Shown: positions 8,366-16,663 of the stretch, piece after piece
How the letters are laid out: each line of letters starts with the position of its first letter
Numbering within the stretch: position 1 is the stretch's first letter
Source: an uncultured Pseudomonadota bacterium
Lineage (GTDB): Bacteria > Myxococcota_A > UBA796 > SXON01
Assembly: GCA_903844155.1 (NCBI GenBank)
Contig: CAIMSU010000233.1
Coordinates: 20,854-84,853, forward strand
Length of the DNA: 64,000 nucleotides
Direction: 5' to 3'
Program-made: the position numbers and the translations under genes
Notes under the pieces: model-generated
What the model was told of the DNA's origin: nothing
Databases searched by the model: none
Seen by the model: the letters and a program-made list of their open reading frames with translations, nothing else

Positions 8366-9019
8366 TCAGGACGTTCCGGGCGAGGATGCGCCCCAAGGGA
8401 AGCCCAAGCGCCGGAGCCGATGCAAGACCCCGAACACCGGAAGCCCGATGACGTTGGTCCAGTCACCGTCCACCCCGGCGATCAGCCAGGCGCCAGGCCC
8501 CTCAGCGCGGTAGCCGCCGGCACACCCGCTGCCGTCGCCGCTCTTCACGTAGGCGTCGATCTCGTCGTCGGTGACGTCGCAGCGAAACCGGATGTGGGTG
8601 TGCTCGACGAAATCGGCGGGAGAGGCGGAAAGTCCGAGGAGGACGCCTGCGGGACCGCGGAAGGCGACGGCGGTGGAGAGCGTGTGGGTGCGACCGCGAA
8701 GGAGGCGCAGGCGACGACGGTGATCGTCGGGATCTCGTGGTTTTCCGAACGCTTCTCCGTCGAGATGAGCGACCTGATCGGCCCCGAGGATCACCGCCGC
8801 AAGGCTGGAGGCTGGAGGCTGGAGGACGGAGGAAATCCGGGCGGCGACCGCCTCGGCCTTCGCTGCGGCCCGTGCGACCGCGAGCGCCACCGGGTCGTCG
8901 GCGATGATCGCCTCCTCGTCGATGGGCGCCGGGAAAAGCTCAACGTGAACGCCGACATCGGTGAGGAGTTTGGCGCGCCAGGGGGAGGCGGAGGCGAGGA
9001 TCAGGCGCGGAGCGGGCAT
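8366..9019 (-). CDS. Maf-family nucleotide pyrophosphatase, YceF type (probable m7GTP pyrophosphatase)
   Basis: 217 residues. The N-terminal motif is ASASPWRAKLL; the SPWR form is characteristic of E. coli YceF (m7GTP preferred) and differs from the SPRR of the dTTP/UTP branch. GADQV supplies the catalytic Asp, and GKP, CAGGYRAEGPGAWLI and GLPVFGV complete the fold. A short insertion (about residues 62-72) is encoded by a 7-bp tandem repeat at 8804-8824 and is absent from typical members. The family hydrolyses non-canonical nucleotides in the cytoplasm. It is divergent from the Hsp70 operon across a 258-bp gap. Confidence 0.87.
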   Translation of the reverse strand: MPAPRLILASASPWRAKLLTDVGVHVELFPAPIDEEAIIADDPVALAVARAAAKAEAVAARISSVLQPPASSLAAVILGADQVAHLDGEAFGKPRDPDDHRRRLRLLRGRTHTLSTAVAFRGPAGVLLGLSASPADFVEHTHIRFRCDVTDDEIDAYVKSGDGSGCAGGYRAEGPGAWLIAGVDGDWTNVIGLPVFGVLHRLRRLGFPWGASSPGTS

Positions 9020-9042
9020 TCCATCCCGCTAACCGGAGCCGG

Positions 9043-9113
9043 GGCGTTACGATCTTCGGCGTGCATTTCACCGCGCCTGGATACGAAATGCGGGAGGAGG
9101 ATTGTCACGGGCC
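9043..9113 (+). repeat. Dispersed ~70-bp repeat, copy A
   Basis: This stretch aligns over its whole length with two tandem copies on the opposite strand at 35297-35367 and 35230-35299. Shared blocks are CGGCGTGCATTTCACC, CGCCTGGATACGAAATGCGG and GGAGGATTGTCACGG, with scattered substitutions. It occupies the gap between maf and the Hsp70-vWA gene. It has no convincing coding bias. Confidence 0.7.
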
Positions 9114-9217
9114 TCGCGAGCGTCGCACGGGGGCGGGCGGCGTACAGGTTTCCGGCAGGACGTGGGACTTTTCACGCTCGACACGATAGGATCGCCCGGG
9201 TGGTCGTTTTGACCGCC

Positions 9218-9229
9218 CCGGACGTCCGG
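9218..9229. promoter_or_regulatory. 12-bp perfect palindrome upstream of the chaperone operon
   Basis: CCGGACGTCCGG lies 48 bp before the Hsp70-vWA start codon. A site of this form could bind a dimeric regulator, but palindromes this short arise by chance in GC-rich DNA, and no convincing promoter hexamers were found beside it. The rest of the 164-bp stretch 9114-9277 shows nothing else I can name. Confidence 0.25.
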
Positions 9230-9277
9230 TCCCCCGCTGGCCCCGTTTAGTCGCCCCCTGCCGCCTGAGAATCAAGC

Positions 9278-11287
9278 ATGTCCACCCGAGCGGTCGGGAT
9301 CGACCTCGGCACCACGTTCTCCGCCATCGCGCACGTCAACAAGTACGGTGTGCCGGAGATCCTGCACAACGCCGAGGGCGAGCGGATCACGCCGTCGGTG
9401 ATCCTGTTCGAGGGCGACGAGGTGATCATCGGGACCTACGCCAAGCAATCGGCGGTCGCGTACCCGGAGCAGGTGGTCGAGTTCATCAAGCGCCACATGG
9501 GCGACGAAGACTACCAGTTCGAGTACCGCGGCGAGTCCTACACGCCCGAGCGACTGTCGGGCTTCATCCTTGCGAAGTTGAAGCACGACGCCGAGCTGCG
9601 GCTCGGGCACCGGATCGATCAGGCCGTCATCACCGTTCCCGCCTACTTTGGCGACAAGCAACGCCGCGCGACGATCCGGGCCGGCGAATACGCGGGCTTG
9701 AAGGTCCTCTCCCTGCTGAACGAGCCGACGGCGGCGGCGTTTGCGTACGGCCTCTCGAACATGGGCGAGCGCAAAAAGGTGCTCGTCTACGACCTTGGCG
9801 GCGGCACGTTCGACGTGTCCATCGTCGAGATCGCGGGGCGAGACATCAGCGTCATCGCCACTACCGGCGATCACCTGCTTGGCGGCAAGGAGTGGGACGA
9901 CGCGTTGATCGAGTTTGCCGCGGAGCAATTCAAGGCCCGCCACAACCTCGACCCGCTGGACGACCTCGCGGCGTACCATGACCTGCGGGCCAAGGCGACC
10001 AGCGCCAAGCTCTCGCTCTCCAAGCGGCCCAAGGTCAACCTGTTCTACGACTTCAAGGGGAAGATCCTGCGGTTGGAGCTGACCCGGGAGAAGTTTGAGG
10101 ATCTCACGGCTGGCCTGCTCGCCCGGTGCGAAGCGCTGACCCGCGATGTGCTGGAGGATGCCAAGCTCACCCCCAACGACATCGACACCGTCGTGCTCGC
10201 AGGCGGGTCCACGCGCATGCCGATGGTGCGCGAGATGATCAAGAAGGTGTTCGGGCGCGACGCCGCGACGGACATCAACCCGGATGAGTGCGTTGCGCTC
10301 GGCGCAGCGCTGACGGCCGCGATCGAGGCCAGCCGTGTGTCTGGCGAGGCCCCGCCCGTCGACATCCGAACGCACGACGTCACGTCGCACTCCCTCGGCA
10401 TGGTCGTCTACCGCGACGGAAAGCTCTACAACTCCAAGATCATCGAGCGGAACTCGCGAATCCCCTGCGAGCGTACGCGCGACGACTATGTGACCACGCA
10501 CGATGGTCAGTCCACCATGGACCTCTGGCTCGTACAGGGCGAGAACGTCGATCCCCTGGAGTGCGCGGTCCTTGGTCACTTCGAATTCTACGGAATCCCG
10601 ATTCGCTCCGCGGGAAAGTCCCGTTTGTCCGTGACCTTTCGCTACAATGCGAACGGCATCGTCGAGGTCGAGTCCATGGATCTCGACAGCGGGCAGACCC
10701 TGGCCCACCGCCTCGCCGCAGGCTCCGTCACCCTCGACGATCTGGCCCGGAACCGGGCGCCGATGAGCGTCGTGCTGTTGGTGGACTGTTCGGGCTCGAT
10801 GTACGGCGCGAACATCGAAGAGGCGCGCAAGGCAGCGCTCTCCTTCGTCGAACATTCGCTTGGTCCGAACAGGCAGATCGCGGTCATCGCCTTTCCCGGT
10901 GGCGTCGTTTGCCCGCTGACGGGCGACGGGGCGAAGCTGGACGCCGCGATTCGCGGGCTCACCCCGATCGGGTCCACGCCGCTCGCCGAGGGCTTGCTCG
11001 CCGCCCGGGAGATGATGAAGAACCGGGCGGGCGTCCAACGGATCTACATGGTCCTCACGGACGGGCACCCGGACGACCCGGATGCCGCAGTGGCCGAGGT
11101 CAACCGCATTCGGACCTCCGGCGGTCGCATCATCACCATCGGCGTCGGCAACCAGGTGCGGCCCGACTTCCTGAAGAGCCTCGCTTCCCGCGCCGAAGAC
11201 TTCCACTTCTGCAACGAGTCGGTCGAACTGCAGGGCACGTTCATCAACCTCGCAACCGAGCTCACGGGAGGCCAAAATGGCGGATGA
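9278..11287 (+). CDS. Hsp70-vWA fusion protein (lidless Hsp70 with C-terminal von Willebrand A domain)
   Basis: 669 residues. Residues 1-365 are an intact Hsp70 nucleotide-binding domain with the three signatures (IDLGTTFSAI, YDLGGGTFDVSIVEI, VVLAGGSTRMPMV) and the Lys of FIKRHMG used in catalysis. The linker and beta substrate-binding domain follow (about 370-490; DVTSHSLGM). Where DnaK has its helical lid, this chain has a complete vWA domain (about 495-669) with an intact MIDAS: DCSGS, the Thr of GSTPLAEG, and the Asp of LTDGHPDD. It should bind ATP and probably a metal-dependent protein ligand. The GrpE-like gene overlaps its 3' end by 11 bp. I infer a dedicated client-handling or signalling chaperone, not housekeeping DnaK. 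Confidence 0.93.
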   Translation: MSTRAVGIDLGTTFSAIAHVNKYGVPEILHNAEGERITPSVILFEGDEVIIGTYAKQSAVAYPEQVVEFIKRHMGDEDYQFEYRGESYTPERLSGFILAKLKHDAELRLGHRIDQAVITVPAYFGDKQRRATIRAGEYAGLKVLSLLNEPTAAAFAYGLSNMGERKKVLVYDLGGGTFDVSIVEIAGRDISVIATTGDHLLGGKEWDDALIEFAAEQFKARHNLDPLDDLAAYHDLRAKATSAKLSLSKRPKVNLFYDFKGKILRLELTREKFEDLTAGLLARCEALTRDVLEDAKLTPNDIDTVVLAGGSTRMPMVREMIKKVFGRDAATDINPDECVALGAALTAAIEASRVSGEAPPVDIRTHDVTSHSLGMVVYRDGKLYNSKIIERNSRIPCERTRDDYVTTHDGQSTMDLWLVQGENVDPLECAVLGHFEFYGIPIRSAGKSRLSVTFRYNANGIVEVESMDLDSGQTLAHRLAAGSVTLDDLARNRAPMSVVLLVDCSGSMYGANIEEARKAALSFVEHSLGPNRQIAVIAFPGGVVCPLTGDGAKLDAAIRGLTPIGSTPLAEGLLAAREMMKNRAGVQRIYMVLTDGHPDDPDAAVAEVNRIRTSGGRIITIGVGNQVRPDFLKSLASRAEDFHFCNESVELQGTFINLATELTGGQNGG

Positions 11288-11873
11288 TCCGACCCACGAT
11301 CCCCACAGCACCGCCGGGATCAGCGCGCGGCTGCAGACCCTGCACGACCTCATCGAAGCCCGGATGCGGCAGGACGACACGCAGCAGAAGGCATTTGACC
11401 AGCTCTACGAGGAATTGCGCCAGTACAAGGATGACTTTGTCTTCCAGCAGGAGAAGCCCTTCCTGCTTGACCTGCTGCTGTTCTACGACAGCCTGAACTG
11501 GTTCCAGCAGTCCCTGGCGCGCAAGGAGATGAGCGGCGACGTCATCGCGGACAGCTTCCAGTACCTCCTCGACGAGTTCCTGGAGCTGCTCTACCGGCGC
11601 GACGTCGTCCCCTGCGAGAGCGTCGACCGTTTTGACCGCAAGCTCCACAAGGCGGTTCGCGTCGTGCCGGCGGCCTCGTCTGCGGATGAATGGAAGGTCC
11701 AGGCAGTGCTGAAGCGTGGGTTCATGCGCGGCGACAAGCAGCTTCGCGCCGAGGAGGTCGCGGTCGCACGGTTTGGCGTGGACAGCGAGGTCGAGGGCGG
11801 AGGCGGCAAGGAAGGGGGCGGTAGGGACAGCATCGCGCCGGTCGCCGGCGGACGCAAAGAGCCCAGGGAATAG
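11277..11873 (+). CDS. GrpE-like nucleotide exchange factor
   Basis: 198 residues. The C-terminal half has the GrpE beta-domain pattern: a cis-acting block around residues 115-165 with FDRKLHKAV in place of FDP.xHEAV, then a VLKRGFMRGDKQLRAEEVAV segment. The N-terminal part (about 10-60) is charged and probably coiled coil, as in GrpE, and the middle (KPFLLDLLLFYDSLNWF) matches the region following the long helix. The last 30 residues are Gly/Glu rich and unlike GrpE. It overlaps the Hsp70-vWA gene and is 8 bp upstream of the second Hsp70, so it most likely serves one or both of these as nucleotide exchange factor. Confidence 0.82.
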   Translation: MADDPTHDPHSTAGISARLQTLHDLIEARMRQDDTQQKAFDQLYEELRQYKDDFVFQQEKPFLLDLLLFYDSLNWFQQSLARKEMSGDVIADSFQYLLDEFLELLYRRDVVPCESVDRFDRKLHKAVRVVPAASSADEWKVQAVLKRGFMRGDKQLRAEEVAVARFGVDSEVEGGGGKEGGGRDSIAPVAGGRKEPRE

Positions 11874-11881
11874 GGCAGTTC

Positions 11882-13510
11882 ATGGCCGACGACGGGATCA
11901 TTCTGGGCATCGACCTCGGGACGACGTTCTCGGCGATGGGCTATGTGGATCCCTTCGGCAAGCCGTTGATCCTGCCCAACGGCGAAGGCCAGCGCACCAC
12001 CGCGTCGGTCATCCACTTCTACGATCGCGATGCCTGCGTGGTCGGCGAGGAAGCGGTCAAGATGGTGGTCGTCGACGCGCCGAACGTGGTCCGGTTCATC
12101 AAGCGGCACATGGGCGAGGAGGGCTACCAGTTGGAGCTTTTCGGACGAACCTATGGTCCGCAGGAGCTGTCGTCGTTCATCCTTCGGAAGTTGAAGGACG
12201 ACGCCGAGGAGGCGCTGGGGTTCGAGGTCAAGGACGCCGTCATCACGGTGCCGGCGTACTTCAACAGCGCCCAGCGCGGGGCGACGGCGGAGGCGGGCGC
12301 GTTGGCGGGGTTCAACGTGCTCTCCATCATCAACGAGCCGACGGCCGCGGCGATCGCGTACGGCGTCGAGCGGATCGGGGGCGACCGCCACTTGATGGTT
12401 TTTGACCTTGGCGGCGGCACTTTTGACGTCACCGTGATGGAGATCCGCGGGACGACGCTGCGGACGATAGCGACAGACGGCAACGCGGAGCTTGGCGGCA
12501 AGGACTGGGACGATCGGCTCCTGAACTACGTCGCCGACCAGTTCAGCCAGAAGTTCGGCCTGGACCCGCGCGACGACGCGCAGACCTACCAGGAGCTCTA
12601 CGAGCGCTGTCTGCACGCCAAGATCTCGCTGTCCTCCAAGCCCCGCGCGGTCATCCCCGTGAATTTCCGCGGACATCGCACGGTTGTGCCGGTCGTCCGC
12701 GAGGAGTTTGAGAACATCACGCGGGACCTGCTCGGGCAGTGCGCCGACACGTGCGCGCTCGTGCTCGAGAAGGCCAAGATGGGCTGGGCCGACATCGACG
12801 ATGTGCTGCTCGCCGGCGGATCGACGCGGATGCCCGCGGTCCAGGAGATGCTGCGTCGGCTTTCGGGCCGCGCCCCCGTGGCCGGGGTGAATCCGGACGA
12901 GTGCGTGGCCCTTGGCGCAGCGCTCGCCGCGATCTTCCGGCATCAACCCAAGCATCCGGCCATCCAGAATTGGCGCTCCACGCTCGCGCGCAAGGCCCAG
13001 AAGGCCGCCGCGGGCGCGAACGAACAGGGCTCGACTGCGCTGATCGAGCAGGACATCCAGCCCGGCCCAGGTGGGACCTTGCCGGGCGTTCGGATCGCGG
13101 ACGTCGCCAGCCACCCGCTTGGCATCGTCGTGCTGGACGCCCAGCTCAACGAGCGGATCGTCACGCTCATCCCCGAGTCGACCCCCCTCCCCTGCGAGAA
13201 GCGCGGGCGCTTTGCCTATGCCTACGACGACATGACCGCGGTGCGCGTGGAGGTGACGGAGGGCGTGGGCGCGAGTCGCGACGAGGTCACGGTGATCGGT
13301 GAGGTCATCCTCGACAATCTGCCGCCCCGCCATCGTGGGACGCCCATCGAGGTGGTCTACCGGTACACGGTGAACCAGATCCTCGAGGTGGACGTGACCG
13401 ACATCGAGACGCGCGTCTCCCACCGCGCCCGGATCGTGCTCAAAGGCGCGCTCTCGTCCGAGGGGTACGATGAAGCGCGAAGGCGCGTGGCGGCCGCTAC
13501 GGTCCACTGA
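11882..13510 (+). CDS. Second, lidless Hsp70
   Basis: 542 residues, about 95 shorter than DnaK. Residues 1-358 form a full ATPase domain (IDLGTTFSAMGY, FDLGGGTFDVTVMEI, VLLAGGSTRMPAV; FIKRHMG keeps the catalytic Lys). An insertion of about 45 residues rich in Ala, Gln and Gly precedes the beta substrate-binding domain (about 402-525, DVASHPLGIVVL). The chain ends without the alpha-helical lid. It is clearly a paralogue of the Hsp70 half of the preceding fusion, sharing for instance the VRFIKRHMG and NPDECVALGAAL stretches, so the pair probably arose by duplication and then diverged in the C-terminal module. Start ATG follows AGGG at a normal distance. Confidence 0.92.
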   Translation: MADDGIILGIDLGTTFSAMGYVDPFGKPLILPNGEGQRTTASVIHFYDRDACVVGEEAVKMVVVDAPNVVRFIKRHMGEEGYQLELFGRTYGPQELSSFILRKLKDDAEEALGFEVKDAVITVPAYFNSAQRGATAEAGALAGFNVLSIINEPTAAAIAYGVERIGGDRHLMVFDLGGGTFDVTVMEIRGTTLRTIATDGNAELGGKDWDDRLLNYVADQFSQKFGLDPRDDAQTYQELYERCLHAKISLSSKPRAVIPVNFRGHRTVVPVVREEFENITRDLLGQCADTCALVLEKAKMGWADIDDVLLAGGSTRMPAVQEMLRRLSGRAPVAGVNPDECVALGAALAAIFRHQPKHPAIQNWRSTLARKAQKAAAGANEQGSTALIEQDIQPGPGGTLPGVRIADVASHPLGIVVLDAQLNERIVTLIPESTPLPCEKRGRFAYAYDDMTAVRVEVTEGVGASRDEVTVIGEVILDNLPPRHRGTPIEVVYRYTVNQILEVDVTDIETRVSHRARIVLKGALSSEGYDEARRRVAAATVH

Positions 13511-13563
13511 CGGAGCTGCGGCGGGGAGCGATGCCCCTGCTTTCTTGATACGCCCCCGCGCAG

Positions 13564-15507
13564 ATGGATCGCCGCGAACTCGAAGAGATCGACCGCTTTC
13601 TGGCCTCAGTGGGCCAGGGATCCTTGCTCACGTACTATGGCTTGCAGGACGGCGCGCTGGCATCCGACGTCGAAGCGTTCGTCAAGAAGCGCAGGGCGTG
13701 GGCGCAGGGCCAGCAATCCAACCCAAAGTACAAGGTCGAAGCGCTGTTTCTGATCAAACAGAACGCTCTCATCCGCAAGGCGCTGATCGAGGAGCCGGAG
13801 GCCTACCGGACCCACCTCAAGTCCACCCACGCACAGCGAAACGTGGAGAGCCTCCGCGTGTTCATTCGCGGCACGATCAGCAGTGGCACGTTCACAGCAG
13901 CCGCCGAAGCGGCCATCCGCAAGCAGGGGCGGGAGCTGGAGCTGCCGGACGGGCTCGTGACGCAGCAGATCGAGGAGGCGCTCGCCGCCGCCGGCGTGAA
14001 GCGCGCCGGGGACGCCGAGCCGACGCCCGCCCCCAGCACCATCGACTTCTACGAAGTCCTGCAGGTCGACCCCTTCTGCACGATCGACCGCCTCGAACAG
14101 GCCTACCGCGCGCGATACCGGTGGGCCCGCAACCTGAATGACCTCGCGCTCTCCGCGGACATGCTGAGCAAGCTGGATCAGGCCTGGAACGTGCTCCGCG
14201 ACCCGGACCGGCGTGCCCGCTACGACTCCCGGCGCGCGGTGTGGACCCGAGCGACCGAGTCCCGCCCGAACGGCATCCTCGGCCTGCTCCCCGGAACGGC
14301 CGAGCCGACCGCCGATACCGAGAGCTCGGATGACATGGTGAGCCAGACGCCGGTCTACCAGCCCACATCGCGCACCAGCCAGGTCTCTGCACCCCGCCCG
14401 CTGGCCCGGACGCAGCCCCCAACCCGCATGCCACCGATGCCTCCGCCGTCGATGCGCGTCGTTCTGGACGAGCTGGAGATCACCAACGCGGGGTTGAAGA
14501 TCCCGCCGATGCCGGCCCCACCGCCCCCTCGGCTGGGTCCGGCCGCGCCAGCCTCGGCGGAGCCAGACGCGGCACGACTCCGCGGCCCGAAGCTCGGCGT
14601 GGATGGCCCGGACACCGTGGTGGTCAAGGCGAAGGAGGCCAAAGTACGCCACCGCCTGCTGATCCGGAACCAGGGCGAAGGCAAGATGCCGGGGCGCGTG
14701 GTCGCTGACCACGAATGGCTGGAGATCGCCAAGCCGCAGCTGGACCCGAAGCTGGCGACGCAGGTGGTGGAGGTGATCATCCACGCGGACCGCATGCCGT
14801 GGCGCTCGGCTTCGGCAACCCTGACGGTCGTGACGGATCACGGGGAGCGCAAGACGATCGCGTTCCAGGTCTCACGCCGGTCGTCGCTCCCGTGGGCGCT
14901 GGTGGTGGGTCTGCTGGGCATTCTCGCCGTGGCGGCGGCCGTCGGCATCGCCTTCGTCGTGAGCGGTCAAGCCCACGACGCCGTCCTGAAGCTGACGATC
15001 GACCCGCCCGCCGACCACGTGTACGTGAACGGCACCGCCGTGGGGGACGGCGCGACGGTGGAATACCGGTCGACGAACGTGGACGCCCCCGTTCGGCTCC
15101 GCGTGGAGGCCCAGGGGTTCGCGCCGCACGACGAGCTCGTGCAGCTCGAGGCGGGAAAGAGCCTCGACCGCAAGATCCGCCTCGACCTCTCCGACGCCGT
15201 GGACTGGGTTCCCCCGCCCGGATCAAAAGGAGCGCCTGTCGAGGACGGTGGCGCCCCGATCGTGCAAGCCCGAAGCGCGGAACTGGCGGCGTGTATTGTG
15301 ACCGGGCCGCCTGTGGACGCGCACTTCCGCGCGATCGTCGACCCGTCCGGCCTGGTGCGCACCGTCCAGATCATCGCACCAGCGGGCGCTTCCGTGGAGA
15401 CGACCCAGTGCGTCAAGCGCACCTTTCGGACGATGCGCTTCGGGCCGGTCACCGCCGACTACGGCGAGGTCGACGCCGTCGCCCACCTCGCGGCTACTGG
15501 CCCCTGA
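13564..15507 (+). CDS. Membrane protein with two HPD-less J-like domains, Ig-like, PEGA and AgmX/PglI-like domains
   Basis: 647 residues. Residues 161-225 (DFYEVLQVD, then AWNVLRDPDRRARYD) follow the J-domain pattern, but the HPD tripeptide between helices II and III is missing. A weaker J-like repeat sits at 15-85 (YYGLQDG ending in EEPEAY), also without HPD. A Pro-rich linker (about 230-340), a beta-rich Ig-like domain (about 345-435, with HEWLEI), one membrane segment (about 440-466), a PEGA-like domain (about 476-543) and a C-terminal domain with two Cys resembling AgmX/PglI (about 570-647) follow. N-terminus in the cytosol and C-terminus in the periplasm is expected. It is 53 bp after the second Hsp70 and could tether the chaperones to the membrane. 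Confidence 0.8.
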   Translation: MDRRELEEIDRFLASVGQGSLLTYYGLQDGALASDVEAFVKKRRAWAQGQQSNPKYKVEALFLIKQNALIRKALIEEPEAYRTHLKSTHAQRNVESLRVFIRGTISSGTFTAAAEAAIRKQGRELELPDGLVTQQIEEALAAAGVKRAGDAEPTPAPSTIDFYEVLQVDPFCTIDRLEQAYRARYRWARNLNDLALSADMLSKLDQAWNVLRDPDRRARYDSRRAVWTRATESRPNGILGLLPGTAEPTADTESSDDMVSQTPVYQPTSRTSQVSAPRPLARTQPPTRMPPMPPPSMRVVLDELEITNAGLKIPPMPAPPPPRLGPAAPASAEPDAARLRGPKLGVDGPDTVVVKAKEAKVRHRLLIRNQGEGKMPGRVVADHEWLEIAKPQLDPKLATQVVEVIIHADRMPWRSASATLTVVTDHGERKTIAFQVSRRSSLPWALVVGLLGILAVAAAVGIAFVVSGQAHDAVLKLTIDPPADHVYVNGTAVGDGATVEYRSTNVDAPVRLRVEAQGFAPHDELVQLEAGKSLDRKIRLDLSDAVDWVPPPGSKGAPVEDGGAPIVQARSAELAACIVTGPPVDAHFRAIVDPSGLVRTVQIIAPAGASVETTQCVKRTFRTMRFGPVTADYGEVDAVAHLAATGP

Positions 15508-15546
15508 GACCCGCTGTGGAACGCCGTCCCGGGTGCTTCTGGCGGC

Positions 15547-15575
15547 TTGACAGCGCTCCGGCCAGCGACTAAACC
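15547..15575 (+). promoter_or_regulatory. Sigma-70-type promoter of tRNA-Ala
   Basis: TTGACA at 15547-15552, a 17-bp spacer, and TAAACC at 15570-15575. The expected transcription start near 15583 is a few bases before the mature tRNA 5' end. The -35 is perfect; the -10 matches only three positions. Confidence 0.6.
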
Positions 15576-15587
15576 GCATGCGCCGTT

Positions 15588-15660
15588 GGGGAAGTAGCTC
15601 AATTGGTAGAGCGCCGCGTTCGCAATGCGGAGGTCGCCGGTTCGATTCCGGTCTTCTCCA
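15588..15660 (+). tRNA. tRNA-Ala (anticodon CGC)
   Basis: 73 nt fold as a full cloverleaf: acceptor GGGGAAG with CTTCTCC, D arm GCTC/GAGC, anticodon stem CCGCG/TGCGG around loop TTCGCAA, T arm GCCGG/CCGGT around TTCGATT. The anticodon CGC reads GCG. The G3:U70 pair, the main alanine identity element, is present. The discriminator is A, and CCA is not encoded. The alpha/beta hydrolase gene begins 34 bp downstream. Confidence 0.96.
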
Positions 15661-15693
15661 CCCACTCGTCCCAAAACCCCGTGGTCCCCGCCG

Positions 15694-16641
15694 ATGACCG
15701 CTTCGTCGTCCACCCCTCGCGCGACGGGCGCGTCGGTCGCGAGTCCCGATCCCCTGATCCGGTCGGGGTTTGCGACCGCTGACGATGGCGTGCGCTTGTA
15801 CTGGCGCGCCGTCGGCGAGGGTCCGGTGCTGGTGTGCAACAACGGTGTCGGTGTCAGCACGTACTTCTGGCGGTACTTTGTCGAGTTCTTCTCGGCGCAC
15901 TACACGGTCGTGCTCTGGGACTACCGCGCGCACGGACGGAGCGATCGGGTCGCTGACTGGCGCACGGCGGACATGTCCATCGAACGCCTCGCAAAGGACC
16001 TGCGCGCCGTCATCAACGCCGTCGCGGGCGACGCACCTGTGGTGCTGGTCGGTCACTCGATGGGCTGTCAGGTGCTGTTCGAGTACTACCGGAACCACGC
16101 CGACCGGGTTGTCGGGCTCGTCCCGATGCTGGGGAGCGCGGGCAAGACCCTCGAGACTTTCTTCGACTATTCAGGTTCACCGCGGCTCTTTGAGATCGCG
16201 TCCCGGGTCGTGGATCAGCGCGGGGCCGCGTCCCACGCGATCATGCGCCCGCTCCTGCGCAGCCCGCTCGCGTGGTTCATCACGTGGCGGTTCGACCTCG
16301 TCGACCCGATGTACGCCCGGCGTGAGGACATGGTGAAGTACCTCGGGCACATCTCGCGGCTGGACCTGCGCGTGTTCCTGCACAACGTCCTGGAAGTCCA
16401 GAAGCACGACGCGTGGGACGTGCTCCCCACGATCACCGTGCCGACGCTCGTGGTGGCCGCCGAGCGCGACGCCTTCACGCCGATGTGGCTCTCGCGAAAG
16501 ATCGTGACGACGATCCCAGGCGCCGAGCTGCTTGTCCTGGCCGACGCGAGCCACGCCGCGCTCATCGAACAGCCCGAGAACATCCATCACCGCGTCCAGC
16601 GCTTCCTGGAACAGCGAATCCCCGGGTTTGCTCCGCGATAG
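15694..16641 (+). CDS. Alpha/beta hydrolase
   Basis: 315 residues with the alpha/beta hydrolase catalytic set: nucleophile elbow GHSMG near residue 127, the acid Asp in AAERDAFTP (about 265) and the His in ADASHAAL (about 295). WDYRAHGRSD supplies the oxyanion-side motif. No signal peptide is seen, so it is probably cytoplasmic. Sequence alone does not give the substrate; esterase, epoxide hydrolase and dehalogenase members look alike. The open frame extends upstream through the tRNA, so the ATG at 15694 is the first sensible start. Confidence 0.85.
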   Translation: MTASSSTPRATGASVASPDPLIRSGFATADDGVRLYWRAVGEGPVLVCNNGVGVSTYFWRYFVEFFSAHYTVVLWDYRAHGRSDRVADWRTADMSIERLAKDLRAVINAVAGDAPVVLVGHSMGCQVLFEYYRNHADRVVGLVPMLGSAGKTLETFFDYSGSPRLFEIASRVVDQRGAASHAIMRPLLRSPLAWFITWRFDLVDPMYARREDMVKYLGHISRLDLRVFLHNVLEVQKHDAWDVLPTITVPTLVVAAERDAFTPMWLSRKIVTTIPGAELLVLADASHAALIEQPENIHHRVQRFLEQRIPGFAPR

Positions 16642-16663
16642 TCGAGCGCGTTGTCGTCGACCT

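Noticed and set aside
9209..9240. TTGACC as a -35 element of the chaperone operon
   Set aside because: No -10-like hexamer is found 16-18 bp downstream.
9272..11380. 702-codon open frame antisense to the Hsp70-vWA gene
   Set aside because: It is a GC-skew shadow of the real plus-strand gene; its translation has no recognisable domain and the opposite strand has full Hsp70 signatures.
11591..13507. 638-codon open frame antisense to the GrpE-like and second Hsp70 genes
   Set aside because: Same reason: no family motifs, and complete coverage by confident genes on the other strand.
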